From Chloromonas sp. AAM2 (taxonomy: Eukaryota; Chlorophyta; Chlorophyceae; Chlamydomonadales; Chlamydomonadaceae): DNA of 64,000 bases. Below the pieces are notes generated by a model that saw only the letters and a list, made by a program, of their open reading frames with translations, was not told the DNA's origin and made no database searches. Of this stretch, positions 1-9,979 are shown piece after piece (positions within the stretch are counted from its first letter, which is position 1; each line of letters opens with the position of its first letter). The translations under genes and the position numbers were made by a program. The stretch is from positions 16,863 to 80,862 of the forward strand of contig QAXH01005144.1 in NCBI GenBank assembly GCA_004335635.1. Direction: 5' to 3'.

Positions 1-968
1 TCATGGAAATCACGCAGGCAAAAACAAGTCCACCCTTATAAAACAAGACTCAACCCAACCGTTCACCAACACTTGCGGTTGTTGTAATGCGCCAACGGCG
101 TGCACACAATGTAAGCTCCAATAAAGCCACATCATTAACTTCATTCATCTGATGATCTGCTGTGGCGACCTGAGCCACCTACCATGTGACAAACCAGCAC
201 GTGACTGGTGATGGAGTCTGCTGTGTCTGCCCGCCCTGCTCCTTGCCCCTACTTGTCTTTGGAAGCACGTGCGCCGTTCTTCGTAACATGGTAACAGTTG
301 AGATAATGGAAACAGCTCAGGTGAAACAAGGCTCGGCACACCTGCACGTAAATGTTATTTGATCTGTTTGAAAGTACCGAACCAAGTCACAAAAGCGTGC
401 GTGAGCGATGCATGCGACTCTGCCTCAGTGCGTTTTACCACGAGGCATGGCGCAAAACAGCCACAGCTGTAGATGCCCTCTCCTACATGCGGAGCCACAC
501 GAAACTCTCCACACTCGTTCCCACTGGCTGCACAAGCGCTCTCCTGCCTTTGGGGCCACACAAAAACATCATTGAGCATTTTTGCGCATTTGAACAACAT
601 GGCCTGACGGTGCGGCAATGGCTATGCAGAGGCATGTCTTCTCCACATCCATGCGTAGCAGCAGGCTCAGGTACCACGAATTTGGCCGCCACAGAAAACA
701 AACCATCCCAACCAAGCTGCAAACTCAGCACAGCAGAACACGCCAGCAGCATGTGGGAAAACGAACGACTCCACACCCAAACCTGGCAAAAACGTCCCGG
801 CACAACTATTAGAAGACATGGTCATCTCTCTTGCCCATCCTTCAGTCGTTGGTCAGCCCTAAACTCATGTGATGTGTCACACACAAAAAACCCCTACGAC
901 ACGGCAAGTGTCACACAAATGCCCTGTGTCGCAAGATCAGGACAGTGACTGATGTGATTGCCGCCCTA

Positions 969-3900
969 CTACACGCGGCATGTGTTGTAGCCTCCGCATG
1001 CTGCACACTTGTGCCCAACGACATGGAATGCCACGGTGCAGCGCTTGTTGCAGTCATTGCACAGAATGGCCACCTGCAAGGCATACAAGCCAATCAGACC
1101 AGACAGTGACAGATTAGACAGCCTTGAGCAGCCTTGGACAGCCTCAAAATACATCATGCCCTACATGCCAGTAGTGTGTCCAGTAGGGACACAGGCAAAG
1201 CAAGCACGCCCTGCTTAGCCCAGAACAGACCGCTCCCGTTGCGCCCCCTGATAGCGTATCAAAGCCAAGCCCATGCCTCTATTGTGCCTGCCGCTGAGGC
1301 AGCAAGACAAGCCAATGCCTTCACCCCTGACCGTCAGCTCACTTCCACACGTACCATGACTCCTATGCCTTCACTCCTATGCCATGATTACACCCATGCC
1401 TTGCACGACTCAGCATGGCTCGACTCCACAAGTGCCTATTTGCATCGAATGCCCCTTGACTTGCCTGCATGTCCCTGTACTGCTCTGGCATGGGTGTCTG
1501 TGCCACTGCTGTGTCCATCTCGCCCCACAGGCGCTGCCGGTGGGCCTGGGTCATGTAGCTCTTGTTGCACACGGGGCATGTGAACGTGTGGTGCTCGGCC
1601 ATGCTGCGCAGGCACTCCTAGGGGCAGGGGGAGGGCGGGAGTACGGTGAGCGTTGGGTAGTCATTGGAGTAAGCAAAAGATAGAAGGAGGCAAGATGAGG
1701 GCAGGCATTAGTAGAAATTTTGAAGCTTCATAAGTTTAGCCATTGGGTAGGTGAGCATCGGAGTTAACAGATTTGATTTGCCTCCCAAGGGCACCCCAGA
1801 AAACCTAGCAACAGCTTGTCAGACAATGATCGGCACGATACGTCTGCATGACTCTGTTGACAAATCACAACAGAAGCCACAATTGTGAATGACTTGCCTC
1901 TTGAGTGCAGCACATCATCCGGTGTGACCTCACCTGGTGGATGGTGTGACCTTACCTGGTGGATGGTGTGACCGCATGGCATGACGTTGATTGGCTTGAT
2001 GGAGTCAAAGAGGTACTCGAAGCACACTGGGCAGTTGTGGTGCATGGAGTTCTCTATGCACACATGGGTGTCGCGTAACCCCATGGCGTAGCAGCAGTTG
2101 CATGTGTCACCTGCATGTGCATGCACCAATGTGTAGGCATCCTGATGTGTACGCATGCATGCCGCTGATGCGTGCCGGTGATACCTATGATTGGCTTGTT
2201 GCATGCACGCAACACAACAACATCGTTACGCCCCAGTGGTTGCTCTCCAGTGGTTACACCCCAATGGCTGCATGGGAAATCTGCCAAGGTAACACATTGC
2301 AACCTGCTAGCAGAGGCGTAATTGTGCATCTATTAGCGTGAAAAGCGATCGAGACGTGAAACATCACACAGTGAAATCACTTACAGTGAAAGTAATGTTC
2401 CCGCCCGCCCACGCGGCAGATGCCACACTTGTCACAACTGCGAAGGGACAGCCATGATAAGAAACGTGTGCTGACATGTGACGCACACGGATGCGTCAGC
2501 TGAGCTGACCAGACTGACTGATGGAGACACGAGCGGGCAAATGAGTGTAAGTCTAGCACCAAACGCACAGAAAGTCAGGGCGTTGCTGCAAACAACCCAA
2601 AGTTGAAAGCGTGACTAAGTGACTCACTGGAACTGCTGTTTGCTGATGTCATCGTCATAGAATCTGCACGTGAGGCATGCAAAGAGCCCAAAGCCCACGC
2701 CACAGCTGACGCACTGCTTGGCGGGCGGCTGACGGGCGTCGCACAACTGCAGAGACACGTGCACAGAAGTGACACTGGTGAGAAAACCAGAAAGAACCAA
2801 AGATTGAATGGCAGCAGCATGTACCAGAATGGAAGCAAACTTGAAAACACAATCACATGGCAGACTGCGCCATATGTTTACAAACACATGTGGTTCAAGA
2901 GGAGGCACGGCAGCAAAGAGCTAGTGAATCAGCCTGGCTAAGCACAGGTCAAGATGACCCATTCATGTTCAATCGCTAACTTACCGCACAAATAACCTCC
3001 TTGACTGCCTTGCGATCGAGCACATGGCGCTTCTTTGGGTCCTGTGAACGCATGCAGTCAGTTAGACATGAAGCAGTTGGGACCTGCATCTGTACCTGTT
3101 TATGGCCCTGACTTGTTCGCATGCATCAGCAAAGTCGCAAAGAAAGCAGTAGTTGTGTGTGTTTGCTTAGCAACCCATGCCAAACTTGCCTTGGCCGCAA
3201 AACAGAACAACACAACTATGCACCATGTGCCCATGCACCGGGATAAACTGCCAGTTGAGCCTCAGTACCTGTTTGGCACCTGATCTGATGTATGGAATGC
3301 GTTGGTTCCAAACCTCACCTCTTCGTTATCTGACTTAAGCAGGTTGTGGCAGTGTCTGCACCACACCACCTCTCCACAACAGGGCGCCACCAGCTTGCAC
3401 CTTCGCCTGTGTGCAGAGAGCCCATCGACATACAACCAGCATGAAAGAAACAAAGAAGCGCAGGAATCCGACCCACAAGTCGGATCCGACCCAAAGGGAG
3501 CATGTGTGTGTGGGGTTGAGTTGTAATTCATCCAAGCCTGCTCCCAGAGCGTCGTGCTTGTTACATGCACCTGCCAGCAGTCTAACCTGGTATGCAACGA
3601 AGATGCACCTGTCAGCAGTCTAACCTGGTGTACAACGAAGATGCACCTGCCAGCAGTCTAACCTGGTGTCTAATCTAACGAAGTGTCTAATCTAATCAAA
3701 CGAAGATGCACCTGTCAGCGGGCTCGAGCGGCACGGCCCATGCACAGTGGCCCGAGCTGGCTGTGACACATAACCTCAGTTTGCCTGCCCACCTGTAATG
3801 CTCACAGCCGTATTCCTTGAACCCTTTCATGACTGGGTCAGACATGTCTGGCAATGGCTCGCCTAGGGGCTCCTCTTCCACACCATCACCACTGTCCTCT

Positions 3901-4163
3901 GCCCCAGCATCAGTAATTGCAGCCTCGGAGGCCGTCTCCCAACCAGAATCATGCTCTTCATCTGCCTCTGCATGCGCCTCTTGTCCTTGTTCCACATCTT
4001 GGCTGCTCTCCTGGTCAAGGTTTGGTGCTGCAAGGTGCTGAGCTGCAGCAGGCGCGGGGCCAAGGATCGGCGCCGCTTCTACTGGCAAGGGCTGTAGGGC
4101 ACCGCTGGCCATGCTAGCAGCAGCTGCTTGTGATTGTTGTGAACCTTCGGCGCTCGTAGGCAT
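969..4163 (-). CDS. RCHY1: CHY zinc-finger and RING-finger E3 ubiquitin ligase (RCHY1/PIRH2/MIEL1 type), 8 exons
   Basis: Exons (minus strand): 4163-3793, 3406-3319, 3041-2985, 2746-2628, 2437-2385, 2110-1956, 1617-1465, 1073-969. Phases close to a 366-residue protein; the start is the first ATG. Residues 1-115 are an Ala/Glu-rich leader. The CHY zinc finger follows ([16 protein letters not shown], then WCRHCHN), then the CTCHY-type Cys/His cluster ([16 protein letters not shown]). The RING runs from about C256 ([20 protein letters not shown]) to CPVCNK near 297. A C-terminal zinc ribbon follows ([24 protein letters not shown]). Known role of the family: E2-dependent ubiquitination of nuclear regulators, p53 in animals and MYB factors in plants. 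All expected Cys/His ligands seem present. Intron 7 has a GC donor (gcaagt at 1464-1459), and the exon 6 donor lies in a 22-bp tandem duplication. Family assignment is very secure; the target is unknown. Confidence 0.93.
1921..1972. repeat. 22-bp tandem duplication across a 5' splice site
   Basis: Two 22-bp units (1929-1950 and 1951-1972) differ at one base, and a partial third unit lies at 1921-1928. On the gene strand each unit ends in CCACCAG followed by GTAAG or GTGAG. The end of RCHY1 exon 6 and its donor therefore exist twice in tandem. Only the upstream donor (exon end 1956) keeps the frame into exon 7. Use of the second would add 22 nt and shift the frame. Confidence 0.9.
3551..3716. 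repeat. Minisatellite of about 39 bp in RCHY1 intron 1
   Basis: The segment atgcacctg(c/t)cagcagtctaacctggt recurs three times with minor differences, with a fourth partial copy near 3705. It lies wholly in intron 1 (3792-3407). No coding or regulatory function is visible. Confidence 0.8.
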
Positions 4164-5302
4164 CGCGACTGGCACACTGCCTAGTCACGATAGGGTTGTT
4201 TGAATTGCTCGCACGAAGGTGGCAGGTGTCTTGCAAGGGTACTTGAGCCGTGCTGTAAGTTGACTGAGTCGGGGCTGACACGTCTCAACAAAGCATGGAA
4301 ACGTGTGTTACACTTTCCCTTGGTCAGTCACTGTCTGGATCAGTTTGGTTTCCTTTCCTTTCCCCGCTGTGACGCTGTCAGAGTGTTGTGCTGTTATGGA
4401 TCAGAGCAGTAGGGGCAGTGAGGCCAAGGCTGAATGATTGTTTGGATCCGGTTCATTCTTCTTGCTTTAGCCCTCCTGTCTGATGTAAGGCTCTCAGTTT
4501 CTCTTTGAGCAGTGATGTGCTACAAGTCGATCCTTGGCCTTTGGGCTCCCTTGCACGGCTGTCACGGCACTCTTGCATGTGGCTCTTCCAACGGACAACT
4601 CAACTCAGCAACCATTATTTAAACGAATAAATCCCCCTGGTTTCCGAGCAGTCACTGTTGTAACCTTGGTCACTGCTGTCACGTACAACGCCTGTGTTGC
4701 TGCTCAGAGGTGCCCTGCCCAGAGATGCAGCTGCAGCTGCGTCTGCCAGTGGTGGCTCCAAGGCTATCTCTATCTGAAGCAGAAAAACACTCTCAAGTGA
4801 GACCTTCAAACATCGTGAGCGGCTCTGCGGTTTCCTGTAGATTGTTGCATTTGGTAGACACAACAGGGACTACTCAGCCACAAGGAGTGCCCAGCCAGCC
4901 AAGGCCAGTTACTGATACTGGCACAGGCCAGCATTGCGCTCACAACAGACCATAGCATCGCATAACAGGTGCCCAGGTAGACAAAAGCAGCCATCCTGGC
5001 GTCGACACTCTGCCTGGAGTATGACACACGACTGGCATCAGACGCCCCGTTCAGCTTGCAAGTCTGAGGGTTTCTAACCTTGTAACACACTTTTCCAGTC
5101 AAACGGACCATAATGACAGCCCGTCAGTTGCACAACTGCCATTTGCAAACCCCTCCGCATCTACTACCGGAAACTAAAGAGTTCATGTTGCCTGTTCGTG
5201 ACACAACAAATCAAAGGCAACTGCCTTGCAAAGCCGACTTGTTGATGTGCCAGCTCCTAGCTAATCAGTCCGTGTATCGGAATCTGTTGTGATCTAAGCA
5301 GC
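4164..5302. other. Spacer between SGF11 and RCHY1
   Basis: About 1.1 kb between the SGF11 stop and the RCHY1 start, both on the minus strand. I see no supportable exon. It presumably holds the SGF11 3' UTR and the RCHY1 promoter and 5' UTR. Confidence 0.5.
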
Positions 5303-5688
5303 CTACTGTTGGCCTTGCATCCTGCGTGTGGCAACCCTCGCTGCTGCTCTGCCCTTGCCCATGCATTTTTCAAGGTGTGGCGCAAAGGTGCCTGCCTGAA
5401 CTTGGCGGCCACAGTTTTTGCATGTTACCACATCTGTCGCCTTGGCTGGGTGGCTCTGCCCAAACACATCTACTGGCCCTCGCACGCCTGGTAGAGGTGG
5501 AAGAGGCTTGAAAGGTACCTGCCCGTTTGCTGTCTCCTCGTCCTGCATGCACTACCACGCATGGAGCGGCTTTCACGACACCCGTGTACTGGTGATCATG
5601 CGATTATACAGCATGCAGCATGCCGAGCCCTAGGTCTCACCTCATCACGCCGCCTCTTTGATCCTTTGTCGCCGTCCTGTTCAACCAT
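5303..5688 (-). CDS. SGF11: SAGA-associated factor 11 (SGF11/ATXN7L3-type zinc finger), N-terminus unresolved
   Basis: Two exons are supported: 5688-5641 and 5542-5303 (stop TAG). They give at least 95 residues. The second carries the SGF11 signature: a VDVFGQSHP lead-in, then CKNCGRQ and FAPHLEKCMGKGR, the C2HC zinc knuckle with its following basic stretch. In the family this subunit holds the Ubp8/USP22 deubiquitinase on SAGA, and the finger helps it contact the nucleosome and remove ubiquitin from H2B. Plant members also have an N-terminal helix that binds the SUS1/ENY2 subunit. I could not place that exon firmly; a weak candidate (ACDVAFRSRRVG) sits around 5880-5840 on the minus strand. 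The chosen ATG is therefore provisional and the true start may lie upstream. The gene is divergent from the gene starting at 6008. Confidence 0.82.
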
Positions 5689-5720
5689 GCTGCGAGCTGG
5701 TTGCGGATGTCCTGTAGCCC

Positions 5721-5749
5721 GGGCCCTGATGCAATTCGAATCAGGGCCC
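5721..5749. repeat. Short perfect inverted repeat upstream of SGF11
   Basis: gggccctgat (5721-5730) and atcagggccc (5740-5749) are perfect 10-bp inverted arms around a 9-nt centre. The site lies between the divergent SGF11 and 6008 genes, so it may be a protein-binding dyad or chance. Confidence 0.4.
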
Positions 5750-6007
5750 TGGCTGGCTCAGTGTGTGTGCTACCAAGGTGGTGCTTCAGATTATACAGAA
5801 AACAACCCTTGTCTAACCGGTACAAACGTGTTTGCAGACATCAATGCGCAAGTATGCCCACTCTGCGGGACCTAAATGCAACGTCGCAGGCATGTGCTGA
5901 TGCCTTTGCTCTCGCCCTCTCATTGGTCTCATGAAACGGTTTTCACGGCCCCGTAATCGTACAGCACCTCGGACAGACTCTCTTTCACATTGCAATACCC
6001 TGAAACC

Positions 6008-8236
6008 ATGTCCCACCCACGCGTGGTGCAGTATACCAAGTTTTACAACTTCCCAGCTAAGGTGGGCAACACCGATACTGAGCCGCCCAGACTCGTTCCG
6101 CCTTACGCCACACAGCCCGACTCAACTCGGCTCAGGCAGCGAGAGTTGAATGAGACGGCACTGCACCCTCCCTTTCCAAACGATATCGGGTTCCACTGGA
6201 CATCTGGAAGCAAGATAAACCACGCTCTCGTGGCCCCACCAGAGGAGCACAGACTGACGTACGGCCTGGGCATCAAATGTGCTCACGAACAGGTGCGTGC
6301 AAGCCATGCCGTACCCCGCCGTTGACCAGATTGACTTGACCGAGATTTACTTGACCCAGAGTGACAGCAAGACCCACTGCGCAATTGTTTGTCTCGGCGC
6401 ATGAGTAGGGTCGCATAATGGCAGTCAGTCTAGTACTCCTCTGCCCTCTTCAACACATCACCCATGGCATTCATGCAACGCTTTGCACGCAGAGAGTCAA
6501 CATGTTCACCCAGTTACCAGGACGGTGAGTGTTGCTTAGAGGGGCAACAGTGCTGTTGGGTCCGATGATGAGGTCATGTATCATCAACAATATCCATGCC
6601 TGGAACATTGACTCTGATGTCATGCTTAGAAGCGTGCTTAGGAGCATGACATCAGAGTCAATGTTTCAAGCATGTCTAAAGAGATGCACATCAACTTCCA
6701 GCAACCCAGCAGCCGTGTTTCGGACTAAAGGGCATCCTGTTTTCATTGGCAAACATGTGCATGGAGATTGACACACACTCAGTCAGTCTTCACGCCCTGC
6801 TCTGTGCAGGACATTCAACACTCAAACCTGGCAAGCCTACAACTTGTCTGCCACACAATCCATCAGAGCCCGGTCGCCAATGAGAAAGCGAGGCATGTAG
6901 TCAGCAATGCTACTCAATCAGACTTCCAGAGTACATAGAGCAGTCTACCGCAAAACTAGAGCATATAAAGCAGTTGACCCAAGCAGAGCGACTCGGAGCA
7001 TATACATAGCACTGTTACGTTCCGGACACTTGTGTGGTTTGCGACAGACGTGAGAATATTTTAATTGAACGAAGTACACAGACACTAGCAGCTGTCCATG
7101 CAGTGAATTTAGTGCAAAAGCTCCGCCGGTTCCAGACGCAGGCACGTTGGTCCTGGTCGCTTGTGATGACTGTAGTAGGATGCCTGTAGTAGCATGCTTA
7201 AATCACGTACCACTGAGCGGCATATGACTCGGTGTCTACTGCCTGTTGCTTCCAGTCTGTAACATGATGAATCACTTTAGTTGACAGGTTCCATGGCTTC
7301 AAAGTTTGCTTGCAGACCAGATACTCCAGCTGCAACAGTGCGCATGCTGTGTTCTAGGCAGTTAAAATTAAAAAATGAAGTTTGCCAGTTCCGGGGCAAT
7401 TTGCCAGGTTCATGTGGTGACTGTTCGTGTGTCCTGGTGTATTGATTTATGGGACCTCTTGTGTGGAGGACGTCTGGGACATGCTCTTGTGCGTGGACAC
7501 GAAAGAAATCGATCGCCTCAATCTCTTTACGGGTTTTCATGCAGTCGTGGGTAACATTTCAGTGATCAGTTTGGGCCTCCGGCTGTGAGCATGCAGTGTT
7601 GGTTCCCTTTCATGGGGATGCTCATCATGGTTGGTCATGTCCAAGGCTTAAGGCCGTCGTGGTATGCTGTATTGCCCTCATGCGTGTTTGACTTGGCAAT
7701 CCATGCAGGCAATCCATGACGTAGGTTGTGCGACGGTGTGCCCAGCTTGTGGCACCCAGGACTTTGCGTGCATGTTTGCGTAAGATGGCCTACTGGCAGC
7801 CTTTTTGACCGGATGTTCGTTGCACCACATTACCACACAAACATGGCCATCAACTTACAGGTGTGTCTTTCTGTGCTTTGTAATGGCTGTTAAAGGTGTC
7901 AGACACTGTGTATCAAGGGATGACAGATGTTCGCTGTGCTTCCCTAAATCGTGAGGGTACGTTGGACGACACAACTGAGGATACGTTGGACGACACATGT
8001 TGGATGTGTATTTAGTTATTCTGCACTGACACCAGATGACGGTTTGCAGCATCTGAGGCCCCCAGTTCGCCCTTCCGTACGAGGTTACAGGGAGGGAGCG
8101 CACACCAGGAAGCACGTCCCCGCAAATGGACCAAACATCGAATGCATTGCTACAGGCTTGGGGAAAGGGGAATTTAGTTGCGCAAGGCCACAAGCTGAGT
8201 TCCTTGTGGCTATCACCCCACGGGGCACCTTCCTGA
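6008..8236 (+). CDS. Unrecognised protein, tentative five-exon model (about 212 aa)
   Basis: I do not recognise the product. Exon 1 (6008-6292) is convincing: ATG, 95 codons of non-repetitive sequence (begins MSHPRVVQYTKFYNFPAK, contains LHPPFPNDIGFHW and LTYGLGIKCAHEQ) and a gtgcgt donor. Tentative continuation: 6493-6524, 7048-7141 (ILIERSTQTLAAVHAVNLVQ), 7469-7550 (DVWDMLLCVDTKEIDRLNLF) and 8091-8236 (QTSNALLQAWGKGN, stop TGA). These exons join in phase through splice-like borders, but the exon 3 donor would be GC, and no family supports the chain. Tyr/Pro-rich short motifs of this kind occur in axonemal proteins; that is only a guess. It shares a short intergenic region of about 320 bp with SGF11. 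Confidence 0.42.
6595..6674. repeat. 32-bp near-perfect inverted repeat (hairpin)
   Basis: Left arm 6595-6626 and right arm 6643-6674 are reverse complements over 32 bp with two mismatches, separated by a 16-nt loop. Transcribed in either direction this would fold into a stable stem. It lies in intron 2 of the tentative gene starting at 6008. Size and near-perfection fit a small-RNA precursor or a tiny MITE remnant. Confidence 0.85.
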
Positions 8237-8398
8237 GTGCCTTGTTAGCTAGGGAAAACAGTCATATCGAATCATCAGAATCACATCCAGACCATTGATG
8301 CATGTGATGGTCACACTCGGTCATTAAATCACTCAGATCATCAAGGTCATCAATGCGTGTGATGGTCAACACATCAGCCAACATGTCAACAGACATAA

Positions 8399-8555
8399 AT
8401 GTGTGGATGTTCCAACACATGCACTATTTCGGTCTTAGAACAGATTTCACACAGTCCTCTACTTTCTAAAGAGGATCTGGGGTAGTGGGTTGTAGAGGAC
8501 TGCGTAAATTCTGTTCTAACACTGAAATAGTGCATGTGCTGGAACATCCACACAT
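8399..8555. repeat. 63-bp-arm fold-back sequence (candidate miRNA-type hairpin)
   Basis: Left arm 8399-8461 and right arm 8493-8555 pair with scattered mismatches. For example, gtgtggatgttcca pairs with tggaacatccacac, gcactatttc with gaaatagtgc, and agtcctcta with tagaggact. The loop is about 31 nt. The element lies in the spacer between two convergent genes and overlaps no supported exon. A long imperfect stem of this shape is typical of miRNA or hairpin-siRNA precursors in green algae. A palindromic MITE is the alternative. Confidence 0.8.
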
Positions 8556-9103
8556 CCAGGCCTGGGAATAGGTAACATGGTACCCCTAGGCTCTGGGGTG
8601 GTGATGAGAGCAAGGAACGACACTCCGCCATGCATGTACACACGGTGGGTCTCGCCATGTTTGCGTGCTTGTCAGGCATGTGACTTGCCATGCGTGGTAG
8701 TAGGAAGTGCTACATGCCTGGTACTCTGTATGCCGGAATGGCCTGTGCTTGGTTGCCCTTCTGATAGTCCTAGAGCATTGTGTTTATGGGTTTGGGCGGT
8801 CAGACTGTGCTCATTTGAAGAGTTCAGCCGCGAGAGCGTTGCAAATGGCACATCCCAAACAGACGTCTGCAGTCGGCAAATCAGCACTGCACCAGAGCAC
8901 GAGCGCATTGCGTTGCACAGCCAGCCAGGTAACACCAGGGAACAAAGTCCGTTTGAAATGCGCAACAGAGTCCCTTGGAACGTTTACTCGCAAATCAAAA
9001 CAAAGTCAATCCAAAAGTTCAGATTCAGCATGCAGCTATGCAGCTGTCTTCAAAATCTGTCCAGAGTTCGTTGAGTAGCTTTAAAGCCAAATGCCTGACT
9101 TCT

Positions 9104-9813
9104 TCATCCCTTCGACTTCTTGTGGCGTGCTGCACTAGGCTTTGCGGCTTCCTGCCCTTCTGCACCTGCCCCATTTGCCCCCTGTTCCGCCTCCCCTGCC
9201 TGCACTGGTAGCGGCCGCAGCCACACCACCCCCGCCAGCTGCTGCTTGCAGTACATCTTGCATGCACTCGCCCGTGTGCCTGTGTCATGCACACGCATAA
9301 ATCGATCCAAGCTGACAGAGGCCAGTAGCGGCTGCGATGCATCTGGGTGCAGTGTAAGGCTGCGAACGCTGCCTGCAGCTCCTTTCATGGAACCCTGCAA
9401 CCGCACCAGCAGGCAACACCAAAGGTTGAGCGTTGCAGAACCTTCCACTAGTCACCATCGTGGTCATCATCACATAGCATTCAAATCTGCCCAAAGCACT
9501 GTTTTGGTGGGCCTACAGTGCTGCTGCTGAAGCAGCACCCTCATCCATGACCCATTCATGCCCCAGGTTTTGGACAGCCGAGTTGAGGAATACTTGCACA
9601 CACTGTGGAATGCCTTTTAACTTGACACGCACCTGCATGCGTCTTGCCCTTAACTCGAGCGCTTCCACCTGTCCACTGCCGTTGGCCACCCACACACGCT
9701 CCCCGTCCTGTTGCGCCGCCAGGCTGGTGATGCGAGCATCGCCCCAGGCCAGGTCCATCTGGGGCCGCTGGCCCGCACGCAGGTCATACAGCCACAACTT
9801 GTGCTGCGCACAC

Positions 9814-9884
<71 letters not shown>

Positions 9885-9922
9885 NNNNNNNNNNNNNNNN
9901 NNNNNNNNNNNNNNNNNNNNNN

Positions 9923-9979
<57 letters not shown>

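Noticed and set aside
969..5688. Functional cluster of ubiquitin or chromatin genes (RCHY1, SGF11, SWR1)
   Set aside because: They act in different complexes and are far apart with unrelated genes between; proximity is most simply chance.
5729..5745. ttcgaatc resembling a tRNA B box
   Set aside because: No A box, acceptor stem or cloverleaf around it; it is the centre of a short palindrome.
8091..8298. Alternative frame resembling a filamin repeat (IECIATGLGKGEF..AEFLVAITPRG)
   Set aside because: Only a loose match, no partner exons in phase; the overlapping frame that joins the 6008 gene is slightly better supported.
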